64,000 nucleotides of DNA, taken from contig JAMLJG010000011.1 of NCBI GenBank assembly GCA_023953695.1, positions 1 through 64,000 of the forward strand, read 5' to 3'. Positions 16,665-25,066 of this stretch are shown here, one piece after another. Source of the DNA: Kiritimatiellia bacterium (GTDB lineage: Bacteria > Verrucomicrobiota > Kiritimatiellia > CAIVKH01). How positions within the stretch are numbered: position 1 is the stretch's first letter; each line of letters starts with the position of its first letter. A program made the position numbers and the translations under genes. The notes under the pieces are model-generated. The model was not told the origin of the DNA, did not search any database, and saw only the letters and a list, made by a program, of their open reading frames with translations.

Positions 16665-19600
16665 ATGACCATTCGGTAGAAGGCGTTATCCACGCGCGTC
16701 GTGAAGTCCAGCCAGACACTCCCGCCATTGCCCTGTCGCTGCACGCCGAACGGTTCCCACGCTCCCAAAAGCAGGTTTGTGCTCACGGAGAGGTCGTACC
16801 ATCGGTTTGGCGAGGAGTTCTTGATTTCGATGTAGCTCGCAGTCGCCGGGGCGAGAAGTTCCATGTTCGGCGGATGCGAACTGGCGTTGTTGGGATCCGT
16901 TCCCGCAAACTCCTCCTCCCAATTCAGATAGCCATCGCCATCCGAATCGCTGAAGGGGCTGCTCTGCCGCGTGATCGTCACGTCGGATTGATAGACGCTG
17001 CTTTGCAGTTGCGCGGGCCCGTCAATGCGGATATCCGTCAGATACACATTGTGGTCACCCCCCGCGCCAGCCGTGTAGTTCCACGCCCGAAATCGAGTGA
17101 TGGCGGTTTCCGATGCGGGCTTCAATTCGCCGGTGAAGGTCAGATTGCTGTTCACCACCAACTCATAGGTTGTGGGCGTCGTCAACTCGACGGAGAGCGA
17201 GAAGCCATTGGGGGTCCACGGAATGCCCGTCCCCCGCGAGCCCCCGGCGTCGTTCACCACATAATTCGTGCTGCCGCCGACAAAATAGAATTCGACCAGC
17301 GTCTGACCAAACCGATTCTGCAGACCCACCCCCGTGGAGGCATCCGTGACAATAGACGTATTCTGGAACTTCGCCTGAAGCACATCCCCCACATTCAGCG
17401 TGCCTGCCAGTGGGCGAATGGCCTCTGTGAAGCCGCCACTGTTTGCCCAGAGCGCCCACGCGCGCGGGCCGATCTTGAGATTCGTCGCGTCATTGGTTGA
17501 AGCCAGCCAGACGCCAGAGTTCGCCGTTGAGGTGATCTGCCACCCACCACCCCAGCCCACTCCGCCATCCTGGCCATTGTTCCATCCAGAATCGTAAGTC
17601 GCATTGGTGGCGGAATCGCGCGAGGCGGCATTCGGATTGGCCGAACTATTCGTTCCCGAAACACGAATCAAATTGATGCCTTCGACCAAACTTTGCGATG
17701 GAATCGCCCAGTTGCTCGTTGCCGGAACCAAACCACTCGTGCCCATCGCATCGTTCGTCCATCGCAAGTGGCCGATGATCCCCGGCCCAATCGTTCCGCG
17801 CACCGTGAACTGCGCCACCCCGTTCGACACCGCGATGTCCGAGGAGGGATTCGTAATCGTCACAGAAGGCAGCAGCGAATCCACGCAATTGATCACATAA
17901 ACACGCCAATTCTTGTTGTCGCGATTGTCCCACACCCGGTTGCTCACCGCGCCATTGTGAAACACAAAGTCGAGCTGCCACGTGTCGTCGGGAATCGCCC
18001 TCACCGCCGACCAAACGCCAGGCGGCGATTCCGTCATCGCAACGTCCTCAATATCCTTCCACCCGTTTCGCCCGATATACAGCAGCACATTGCTCGCATT
18101 CAGCAGCGGCCCCGCCCCCTCCGTGTAGGTGATCGTCACCGGCACGCACCCCTGCGGAGTAGCAGGCGACACAGATGCGGAAGAGGGAATCGTCGCGCAC
18201 TCCGCCACCGGGAAATGCCAGTCCGCACCCAGATTGTTGTCCCACACCCAATTGCTCACCGCGCCATTGTGAAATGCCAAATCAAGCGCATAGGTCCCCA
18301 CCGGAATCGAATACGTTCCCACCCACTGATTGTTCGTTTTCGTCAGCGTGACATCCCCCGAACCCTGCCAGCCGTTCACCCCCACCGAGGCCACCACCTG
18401 CGCCGCATTGCTCAGCGGCCCCGACAACGCGGAATACGAAATCTGAACCGGCACGCAACCCGTCGGCATCGCGGGCGACAACGAAACGCTGCCCGGCGTC
18501 GAAGGCGCGTATTTCGAGAAGATTTGCAAACTGTACATCCCCATATCCACACCCGCCTTCGGAGGATTGCCGGAAGCCGTTACCGATGGCGCCGTGCCGA
18601 TGTTGCCGAAGTCGCTCGCGTAATTTGTCGAATCGCCATTGTAGAGGCGATACCACGTCCCCGCCGACGGAAACTCCACCTGATAGCTTCCATTGGTGAA
18701 CGTCTTCACCGAAAAATTCGCCACCACCACCACATCGTCCACACCGCCACCCGCATCCCAGCGCACGTAGGAAATCACCTTGTTCGAATCATCCTTGTGG
18801 TGAACATTCACACCCGTTCCCTTGAGGCCCTGCGTGCCCCCGCGCTTGTTTCGGCGCAAGCTGATAAGATCCGCATACGACCGAACAATCCCCTTGTAGG
18901 TATTCGTCAGACTCCAGCGCAGCGAGGTCTCCGCCGCAAAGTCATAATCCTCATTCATTTCCTGCCCCTGGAAGATCATCGGAATCCCCGGCGTCGTCAT
19001 CACCACCCCCGCCGCCAACAACTGCCGCTTCCGCGCCCAAATGCTTCCAGGATTCCCACTGTCAATATTCCGCGGCAGCCGATGCTTTCCATTCATCGCG
19101 CCCACCGTGTCGTGCGACTCGCTATACACCACCCGGTTCAGACTGTTCCATCCCCCGATCTTCTCCGCTAGCCACTGCATATTCCGCTCGCTATCGCTGC
19201 CCTGCGACACTTGCCAGGCGATATGCTCCGCATACGGCACATCCCACTGACTGTCGAAGTTCATACTGAAGTCATACGCGTTGTCCTCCGCCAGCGTAGT
19301 CGCTCCGGGAAACTCCGTCTTAATCATCCAGTTGATGTCCCGCAGCATCTGCTCCCCATCCGGCAAATGCGTGCTGCCGCTGTTCGCATAAATAATGCTC
19401 CAGACCGAATCCCAGCGGAACCCATCCACCTTGTATTCCTCCAAGAACATCCGGATGTTGTCGCTGATAAAACTGCGGACCTCCGCCCGCCCATAGTCCG
19501 GTCGCGTATCGCCCCACATCGTGGAAGACCGATAATCGTTGTAAAAATAGATGCCGCCCTTCGACCCCCACCCGTCAAATTTCCACAGCGAAAGATCACT

Positions 19601-20311
19601 CGGCCCATAGTGGTTGTGCACCACGTCCACAAACACCCCGATTCCGTGCTCGTGACACGCCTTCACAAACCGCTTGAACGCATCCGCCCCACCCAGCGCG
19701 CTCTCGACCGCATACGGATCCGCCGGGTTATATCCCCAGCTCTTATCCCCCGCAAACTCCGCAATCGGCATCACCTGCACCGCGCTCACACCCAGATTCA
19801 CCAAGTGATCAATCCGCTCCAGCGCCTGATCAAACGTGTTCGGCACCCACGACTCCGCGTTGAACGTGCCCACATGCATCTCATAAATCACCAAATCGTT
19901 CTTCCACGGAAAAACAGGATTCACTCCACCCCAGTCGAACGCAAAAGGATCATAGATAATCGAATTCCCATTTGAATTCGTCACACGCCGAGCCCGCGGG
20001 TCGCGGTGATCCGCCCCGTCAATCGTGTACTTATACTCCTGGCCCACCTGCGCCCCCGCCACATCGCGCGACCAATGCCCCGTGCCACTCTCCAGCGTCA
20101 ATGCAGACGACGCCCACCCGTTGAACTGCCCCTTCACACTCACACTCGACGCATTCGGCGCCCACACCCGAAACGTCACCCCCGTCCCATTCTCATCCGC
20201 ATACGGAATCGAACCCATCCCCGGTCGCGACGACTGCGCCCCCGCCAACCCCACCAGAGTGAGCCCGGCCACAAACGATAACGCCAAAATACGCCCGCCG
20301 TAAGTACTCAT
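16658..20311 (-). CDS. Secreted GH13 alpha-glucan enzyme with CBM48 and two CBM25-like modules
   Basis: A 1,217-residue exported protein. A signal peptide (to about residue 25) precedes a CBM48-like N domain (TFRVWAPNASSVSVKGQFNGW, residues 45-120) and a GH13 catalytic barrel of branching-enzyme style: DVVHNHYG (229-236), nucleophile D301 in GFRWDS, acid/base E342 in TLAEDN and D401 in SESHDTVG. Two tandem CBM25-like starch-binding repeats follow (each with GCVP, NGW and FHNGAVSN-x-VWDN). Then come a beta-sandwich, a calcium-loop motif DSDGDGYLNWEEEF and a C-terminal ~70-residue beta domain ending FYRMVIY. ATG 20311 is preferred because GGAG lies nine bases before it. It probably acts on starch or glycogen outside the cell; hydrolysis versus branching cannot be settled by eye. 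Confidence 0.9.
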   Translation of the reverse strand: MSTYGGRILALSFVAGLTLVGLAGAQSSRPGMGSIPYADENGTGVTFRVWAPNASSVSVKGQFNGWASSALTLESGTGHWSRDVAGAQVGQEYKYTIDGADHRDPRARRVTNSNGNSIIYDPFAFDWGGVNPVFPWKNDLVIYEMHVGTFNAESWVPNTFDQALERIDHLVNLGVSAVQVMPIAEFAGDKSWGYNPADPYAVESALGGADAFKRFVKACHEHGIGVFVDVVHNHYGPSDLSLWKFDGWGSKGGIYFYNDYRSSTMWGDTRPDYGRAEVRSFISDNIRMFLEEYKVDGFRWDSVWSIIYANSGSTHLPDGEQMLRDINWMIKTEFPGATTLAEDNAYDFSMNFDSQWDVPYAEHIAWQVSQGSDSERNMQWLAEKIGGWNSLNRVVYSESHDTVGAMNGKHRLPRNIDSGNPGSIWARKRQLLAAGVVMTTPGIPMIFQGQEMNEDYDFAAETSLRWSLTNTYKGIVRSYADLISLRRNKRGGTQGLKGTGVNVHHKDDSNKVISYVRWDAGGGVDDVVVVANFSVKTFTNGSYQVEFPSAGTWYRLYNGDSTNYASDFGNIGTAPSVTASGNPPKAGVDMGMYSLQIFSKYAPSTPGSVSLSPAMPTGCVPVQISYSALSGPLSNAAQVVASVGVNGWQGSGDVTLTKTNNQWVGTYSIPVGTYALDLAFHNGAVSNWVWDNNLGADWHFPVAECATIPSSASVSPATPQGCVPVTITYTEGAGPLLNASNVLLYIGRNGWKDIEDVAMTESPPGVWSAVRAIPDDTWQLDFVFHNGAVSNRVWDNRDNKNWRVYVINCVDSLLPSVTITNPSSDIAVSNGVAQFTVRGTIGPGIIGHLRWTNDAMGTSGLVPATSNWAIPSQSLVEGINLIRVSGTNSSANPNAASRDSATNATYDSGWNNGQDGGVGWGGGWQITSTANSGVWLASTNDATNLKIGPRAWALWANSGGFTEAIRPLAGTLNVGDVLQAKFQNTSIVTDASTGVGLQNRFGQTLVEFYFVGGSTNYVVNDAGGSRGTGIPWTPNGFSLSVELTTPTTYELVVNSNLTFTGELKPASETAITRFRAWNYTAGAGGDHNVYLTDIRIDGPAQLQSSVYQSDVTITRQSSPFSDSDGDGYLNWEEEFAGTDPNNASSHPPNMELLAPATASYIEIKNSSPNRWYDLSVSTNLLLGAWEPFGVQRQGNGGSVWLDFTTRVDNAFYRMVIY

Positions 20312-20419
20312 AGTAAAGCGCTCCAACAAACAGTTTGAGCCAATCCTCGCCTAGCCGCCAGCAAAAAGAGACAAATTCTTTCCAAAGTTGCGAATTTGAA
20401 AAAAGCTCGCTCATCTCCT

Positions 20420-20914
20420 CTACGGCACCCCTCCACCCCGCAAATCTTCGGGAAGCCAAACCTTCACCCGCTCCCGATATCGCCCGTGTTTCAGCGCCGC
20501 GGAATGCGTCCGATAGAACAAATCAATGTGATAACCCTTGATGTCGCCCCCGCGATCCTCCACCCGCCCATAACCATACCCCGGAACATACAGCACTGTT
20601 CCAAACGGAAAAATCGAAGTGTCCGCAGCAATCGTTCCCGGCTTCGCCATCGCCCCGCTCGCCGTCTGGCCCACCTTCTTCGCCTTCCCCTTCAGCGGAC
20701 CCGAAGCATACGTCGGACGCCCCCACCAATTCCGCGTCCACCCACAACACTCCGAACACGGACAATATCCCGTCGTCACCACCACATACTCGCGAGGCTT
20801 CACAGACGACGGCGGCCGCAGCGACGAGCGATACGCATCCCGCAAATAGCAGCCGCCCAAACCGACCACCACCAGCGCCAATCCAAACAACCGCAATCGA
20901 ACCCGCCAACTCAT
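20420..20914 (-). CDS. 3D-domain protein, likely lipid- or membrane-anchored
   Basis: A 164-residue protein with an N-terminal hydrophobic segment ending in a possible lipobox (VVGLGGC, Cys22), followed by a 3D (three-aspartate) domain. The domain shows TTGYCPCSECCGW, GTIAADTSIFPFGTVLYVPGYG and the aspartates of VEDRGGDIKGYHIDLF. This domain is shared by lytic transglycosylases of the MltA family and YabE/YuiC-type proteins and suggests action on peptidoglycan in the envelope. The four Cys in CPCSECC are unusual and may bind metal. The gene stands alone between the GH13 gene and a repeat element. Confidence 0.85.
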   Translation of the reverse strand: MSWRVRLRLFGLALVVVGLGGCYLRDAYRSSLRPPSSVKPREYVVVTTGYCPCSECCGWTRNWWGRPTYASGPLKGKAKKVGQTASGAMAKPGTIAADTSIFPFGTVLYVPGYGYGRVEDRGGDIKGYHIDLFYRTHSAALKHGRYRERVKVWLPEDLRGGGVP

Positions 20915-20981
20915 TGTGAAACCCTAGCCCAAACCACCCCGCAAACACAACCCCCGAGCCGCGATCTCACCCACAAAAGGC

Positions 20982-21063
20982 AGGGCGGTTTGGCTCAAAC
21001 CGCCGCCACTCGTTCCGGCGAAACCCCTCGCTCACACCCGAACCCTTTCCGGCGCGTTGAGCC
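20982..21063. repeat. Dispersed ~83-bp repeat, copy 1
   Basis: This 82-base stretch is nearly identical to 54488-54570. It begins AGGGCGGTTTGG and contains a perfect hairpin GGCGGTTTG-GCT-CAAACCGCC (20984-21004), then CCACTCGTTC...CTCACACCCGAACC and CCGGCGCGTTG near the end. In this copy GCGCGTTG-AGC-CAACGCGC just overlaps the end and could form a second hairpin. No coding sense is apparent. Confidence 0.8.
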
Positions 21064-21082
21064 AACGCGCTTTACCCACGCA

Positions 21083-21114
21083 GAAAAAAACCGGCGCCCT
21101 CGATGGGCGCCGGT
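21083..21114 (-). terminator. Rho-independent terminator of the alanine-rich lipoprotein gene
   Basis: A 10-bp G+C-rich stem (ACCGGCGCCC / GGGCGCCGGT) with a five-base loop. On the minus strand it is followed by TTTTTTT, 26 bases after the stop of the lipoprotein gene. A weaker T-rich tract on the plus side means it could act in both directions. Confidence 0.85.
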
Positions 21115-21139
21115 CTTTCTTTCTGAATACTCGGAACTC

Positions 21140-21694
21140 CTATTCGGCAGCCGGAGCAACCGCATCCTTCGCAGCATCTACAGCCGCACCCGCAGCCTGC
21201 TGGGCTGCTGCCGCAGCTTCCTCGGCTTCCGTTGCAGCATCGTGGCCCGCATGTTCACCGGCATCCACAGCTTCTTCGGCAGACTCAACGGCGGCACTGA
21301 CGGCTTCATCAGCCTTTTGGCTCACGCTCGCCGCCGCTTCGCTTGCGGCTTGCTGCGCCTTCTCAAGACCGGAAGAGACAGCCTCTCCAACCGAGGCGGC
21401 GGCTGCCTTCGCCTGTTCGACACCTGCGGCGGCTGCTTCGCTCGCAGCGCCAACCGCTGCGCTGGCCGCTTCGCTTGCTTTGGCCGCTGCTTCGCTCGCA
21501 GCTTGCGCGCCGGAGTCAACAGCTTCCTTGGCTGCTTCAACTGCAGCGGCAGACGCTTCTCGCGCCTTTTCCACAGCCGCTTCCGCCTTCTCTTGCAGCG
21601 CGGTCTTTGTTCCGTCCTGCTTTTGACCGCAGCCGGTCATTGCGAAAGCGCCAACCACGAGCACTGCCGCGATCATCCATGTTGCATTCTTCAT
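21140..21694 (-). CDS. Alanine-rich helical lipoprotein
   Basis: A 184-residue protein with a lipoprotein signal peptide (lipobox FAMTGC, Cys22). The mature part is composed mostly of Ala, Glu, Ser, Lys and Val in roughly 11-residue amphipathic repeats such as AAEAAKEAV-, SEAAAKASEAAS- and KAQQAASEAAAS-like units. This is the pattern of LEA-like or Lpp-like extended helices, and a periplasmic coiled coil attached to a membrane is likely. No family can be named. It is the last gene of the minus-strand run, 22 bases after HIU hydrolase, with a strong terminator behind it. Its abundance and role are unknown. Confidence 0.8.
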   Translation of the reverse strand: MKNATWMIAAVLVVGAFAMTGCGQKQDGTKTALQEKAEAAVEKAREASAAAVEAAKEAVDSGAQAASEAAAKASEAASAAVGAASEAAAAGVEQAKAAAASVGEAVSSGLEKAQQAASEAAASVSQKADEAVSAAVESAEEAVDAGEHAGHDAATEAEEAAAAAQQAAGAAVDAAKDAVAPAAE

Positions 21695-21716
21695 TTCTTA
21701 CCTTTCCTTCTAGTTA

Positions 21717-22067
21717 TTAACTGCCCCGATATGTTGAATATCCATACGGCGACAACAAAAGCGGAACATGATAATGCTGTGTCGCATCGCGAATTTCAAA
21801 AACAATCGGCACGTGCGGGAAAAACGTGCTCTGCCCACACTTCTTGTAATAGGCCGCGACATCGAAGCGCACCCGATACACCCCTGCCGCAATCGGCTTG
21901 TCCGCGGGCAGCCAATCTGTGATGCGGCCGTCCGCGTTGGTCTCGCCCTCGGTCAGCTTCTTCCACTCTTTCGCGGCGTCGCTCCAGATCTGGAGCCGGA
22001 CGTGAACTCCTGCCGCGGGTTTCCCCGCCGCAGTATCCAACACATGCGTTGTGATCGGACTTTTCAT
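21717..22067 (-). CDS. uraH: 5-hydroxyisourate hydrolase (transthyretin-like)
   Basis: A 116-residue cytoplasmic HIU hydrolase, the second step after uricase, converting 5-hydroxyisourate to OHCU. Signatures are the N-terminal ITTHVLDTAAGKPAAGV, the internal strand VYRVRFDVAAYY and the C-terminal tetrapeptide YRGS. No extra targeting peptide is seen. It lies 14 bases downstream of the DUF6986 gene, near the end of the ureide cluster. Uricase itself is not in the window. Confidence 0.95.
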   Translation of the reverse strand: MKSPITTHVLDTAAGKPAAGVHVRLQIWSDAAKEWKKLTEGETNADGRITDWLPADKPIAAGVYRVRFDVAAYYKKCGQSTFFPHVPIVFEIRDATQHYHVPLLLSPYGYSTYRGS

Positions 22068-22081
22068 CGCCTTCCCTTCGC

Positions 22082-23434
22082 CTATTTCTTTCTCCGCGCG
22101 TCCAGAATCTTCACAAACGAACGCCCGCGCAACTCTTCAATCGAGAGGCCGGTGGCCTGCGCCTCGGCCTCTGTAATCGCGCCGCAGTTGATGCCGCGCA
22201 GGAAGTAGTTGAGCAAGCCCTGCCCCGTCGCCGCATCGTCGAACACATCGCCAATCAGCGTCGCTTGCGCCGCTTTCTCCACAAAGGTCTTCAGGCGCAG
22301 CGAGGCAGCCTCCAAGCCTTCGAGAAAGAACTTATACACCGTCGCGTAGCGAATCGGGAATTGCGCCGGGTGCAAATCCCACCCCTGATAGTATCCCGTA
22401 TAGAGCGAGTGCTGCACGTGTTCGTGCATGATCTTCCAGGCGCGATGGACAACGTCGCGGTTTTCTTTTTTCTGTTTCGGTGTCAACTTCTTCCCCGCCG
22501 CCGCACGATGGGGCCCGACAGGCATGATGTTGGTTGCGCCGTCCGAGAGCCAGATACCCGTCCCCATCAGCGAGACGCGCTGCATTTCGCGCGCGAAGTC
22601 ACAGACCGGATGGGTCATGCTCTGATAGGCCGCCGTGATGTTGTTTGACGCGGTGTAGTCATAGACGCCGAAGTGCGCTCCTCGGCAGCGGCCTTCCGCC
22701 GCCTCGACAAAGTGCGACAGGTTCGATGCGCCATCCGAACCGATGATGGACTGCGGCATTTCCACCATCAGCTCGAGCAGCAGGGAATTGTTCGGCAGAC
22801 TCAACTTCCGCTCCAATGCCGCCAACAGTCGCGCCATCGCGCGAACCTGCTCGGCCAGCACCGGCTTCGGAAGTGTGACAATGAAGTTGTCGGGCAGTGC
22901 GCCGCCGGTCTCTTTCACCAGCGCCGAAACATAAACATCGAGCGTGCGAATCGCGCGCGCCTTCAACTCCTGCGAGAGCGGCTTTGTGCGGATACCAATA
23001 AATGGAGGCAGTGTCCCTTCTCTCATCCCGCGCGCGGTTTCTTTCGCCGTGAACTCCGCATGATAATCTTCTTCCGCATCCGGCCGATTCCCGTAGCCGT
23101 CTTCGAAATCAATGCGAAAATCTTCAACCGGCTCGCGCTTCAACTTCTCGATTACGCGCGAATAGACCTGCCGATTCAGCTTGGCGGGCCCCTTCCAACC
23201 CAACGCCTTCGCCAGCGTCGCCGCATCGGGCGCATTCTCTTCCAAAATTCGCAGGGCCACCGCGCCTAACTTCGCCGCGGTATCCGCTTTGAATATCTGC
23301 GCGCCGCCGTACAGCGTCTGAATCGGCTGGCGAGCGGGCGACTCGCCCGGAAACTGCTTATTGAATCGTGCCAGTGCGTTCGACAAATCGGCGTCAATGG
23401 CGCGCAGCTCATTCGCGGTCAGCGTTGTACTCAT
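22082..23434 (-). CDS. DUF6986 / HpcH-HpaI (citrate lyase beta) superfamily protein of the ureide cluster
   Basis: A 450-residue protein whose core resembles the metal-dependent aldolase/citrate-lyase barrel: RIDFEDGYG (107-115) and LLLELMVEMPQSIIG carry the acidic residues expected to hold Mg2+, and RTKPLS could bind substrate. Such proteins are often labelled DUF6986, or phosphoenolpyruvate kinase by error, and to my knowledge occur beside purine-degradation genes. Here it overlaps uraD by ATGA and precedes uraH. No ureidoglycolate lyase (AllA) is visible, so a role in consuming ureidoglycolate or glyoxylate is a reasonable guess, not a demonstration. Confidence 0.8.
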   Translation of the reverse strand: MSTTLTANELRAIDADLSNALARFNKQFPGESPARQPIQTLYGGAQIFKADTAAKLGAVALRILEENAPDAATLAKALGWKGPAKLNRQVYSRVIEKLKREPVEDFRIDFEDGYGNRPDAEEDYHAEFTAKETARGMREGTLPPFIGIRTKPLSQELKARAIRTLDVYVSALVKETGGALPDNFIVTLPKPVLAEQVRAMARLLAALERKLSLPNNSLLLELMVEMPQSIIGSDGASNLSHFVEAAEGRCRGAHFGVYDYTASNNITAAYQSMTHPVCDFAREMQRVSLMGTGIWLSDGATNIMPVGPHRAAAGKKLTPKQKKENRDVVHRAWKIMHEHVQHSLYTGYYQGWDLHPAQFPIRYATVYKFFLEGLEAASLRLKTFVEKAAQATLIGDVFDDAATGQGLLNYFLRGINCGAITEAEAQATGLSIEELRGRSFVKILDARRKK

Positions 23435-23958
23435 TTCGCATCTCCCAGGACTTCCTCGTGGAAAAGTTTCCCCAAACGAATCCGCGTGATCTTCGCCTGC
23501 TCGCCTGCCGCAACGCGCAGCTCTTCGGCGGGGCGATTGTTCAAGCGCGCCTCCAACAGCTCCAGCATCTCCGGCGCGGTCTTTCCCGTCGCGCAGACAA
23601 TGAAGATGAAGCCGAACTTTTCTTCATAAGCGGCATTCCCATCGGCCAGCCGCTGCAACACATCGTCCCCCGCGCTCGCCACACCCGATTGCTCACCCGA
23701 TGCCCACTGGCTCGTCGAAGCAAATCGCGTCCGCAAACTCGTCACATCCCCAATCTTGGGATGGTGACTAAAGGCCTCCAGCGCATCCGCTTTTTCCATC
23801 CGCGCCCACAAATCATCCGCCATCTTCATCACGGACGCGACCGTGTTGTAGGGCCGACGCGCCGCGACTTGCGTCGCCCAGCGCCGCGCGCCGCAACACC
23901 GCATCAAATCCTTCACCGCCTCATCCGTACTCAACGCATTAAACTCAGCCAGCTTCAT
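23431..23958 (-). CDS. uraD: 2-oxo-4-hydroxy-4-carboxy-5-ureidoimidazoline decarboxylase
   Basis: A 175-residue OHCU decarboxylase, which forms (S)-allantoin from the HIU hydrolase product. The catalytic His is in FSHHPKIGD (H66), and the second signature FGFIFIVCATGKTAPEML, with the C-terminal EEL...KITRIRLGKLF, is clear. Its stop overlaps the start of the DUF6986 gene (ATGA), implying translational coupling. A 122-base gap precedes it, so a promoter between allantoicase and uraD is possible. Confidence 0.95.
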   Translation of the reverse strand: MKLAEFNALSTDEAVKDLMRCCGARRWATQVAARRPYNTVASVMKMADDLWARMEKADALEAFSHHPKIGDVTSLRTRFASTSQWASGEQSGVASAGDDVLQRLADGNAAYEEKFGFIFIVCATGKTAPEMLELLEARLNNRPAEELRVAAGEQAKITRIRLGKLFHEEVLGDAK

Positions 23959-24080
23959 AGAAACAGCACCCCAATCAACGACTGCACAGCGCGGGAGTAT
24001 CTAACAAATAAGCGCGCTGGACAATAAAAACACGCGACGGCACGATCTCACGCAGCCCAGCCTCCGCTGCCCGCGGTGCG

Positions 24081-25058
24081 CTACCCTTCAATTTTTCCAT
24101 ACACGCGGAATCGCTTCACGCCGCCATCGGGATGGATATTCAGGCGAACGTGAGAAACGGGGCCGATATCGAGCACCTCTTTTTCGAACACGTGCTGCGT
24201 GTCCGCCTGCGTTTTCTGTTTGGGCAGAATCTCGCGCCACTCGAAATTGAACCAAGTCAGCGCATCCACCAGCTCGCCCGGCGCATACAATGCATCCACC
24301 GAAGCGGTGTCGGGATAGTTCCCCATGAAGTGGCGCGTATCAATCTCCAGCTTCTGCACGCGGCCCGGCGCGGCGAGTCGAATGATCGCCCAATCGTGAC
24401 CCGGTCCACGGCGGCGCTTGGTTTCCCACCCGTCGCCCATGTGCACGCCGCGCCCCGGCATGATCAGGTTCGTCATGGAACTGAAGAACATGTCGCTACA
24501 GGCAACCGCGCGACCGCCATTCGTGAGCGCCGCCAGATCCAGCGCCTCGCCCGCCTTGGGCTTGACGCTGACTTCGCCATACACCCGGAACCGCGCAATG
24601 CCGCCATCCGGATACATGTTCAACCGAACGTGCGACCACGCCTTCGTGCTCGTGGAACCAAACAAATTCTGCGAGCCCGGCGCAATGGGCCCGCGCGGCA
24701 CAATCTCCGTCCACGGCCCCTCCGCCGAATTGGCGCCATCCACCGAAATATAGCTCGGCGCGTTGCCGAGGAAGTGATTGGTGTCCACATCCACCCCGCG
24801 AATGACACCGGGCAGCCCGAGTTTGATCACGCACCAATCGTGTCCGGGCTGACGGCGGCGGCGCGACTCCCACCCATCGGTCCACTTGCCGGTCGGAACA
24901 AATCGGTCGGGATCCAAAATGCCGCGGCCCGGCTTGAGCAGATTTTCCTTTCCGGCAAAAAACTCGTCGTTGGCAACCAACGCAACGCCGCCAAGCGCTT
25001 CCGATGCCAAATCAATCATCCCCGCAAATGCGGCCGCCGATCCTGTAGGAGCTGCCAT
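24081..25058 (-). CDS. alc: Allantoicase
   Basis: A 325-residue protein made of two repeated jelly-roll allantoicase domains. Each has G-W-E-(S/T)-(R/K)-R-R-R-x-P-G-H-D-W, then D-T-N/R-H-F-(L/M)-G-N and S-H-V-R-L-N-(M/I)-(Y/H)-P-D-G-G-(I/V)-x-R-F-R-V-Y-G. Allantoicase hydrolyses allantoate to urea and ureidoglycolate in the cytoplasm. It starts eight bases after allantoinase, which supplies its substrate. Length and repeats are normal for the family. Confidence 0.95.
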   Translation of the reverse strand: MAAPTGSAAAFAGMIDLASEALGGVALVANDEFFAGKENLLKPGRGILDPDRFVPTGKWTDGWESRRRRQPGHDWCVIKLGLPGVIRGVDVDTNHFLGNAPSYISVDGANSAEGPWTEIVPRGPIAPGSQNLFGSTSTKAWSHVRLNMYPDGGIARFRVYGEVSVKPKAGEALDLAALTNGGRAVACSDMFFSSMTNLIMPGRGVHMGDGWETKRRRGPGHDWAIIRLAAPGRVQKLEIDTRHFMGNYPDTASVDALYAPGELVDALTWFNFEWREILPKQKTQADTQHVFEKEVLDIGPVSHVRLNIHPDGGVKRFRVYGKIEG

Positions 25059-25066
25059 ACGTGCCT

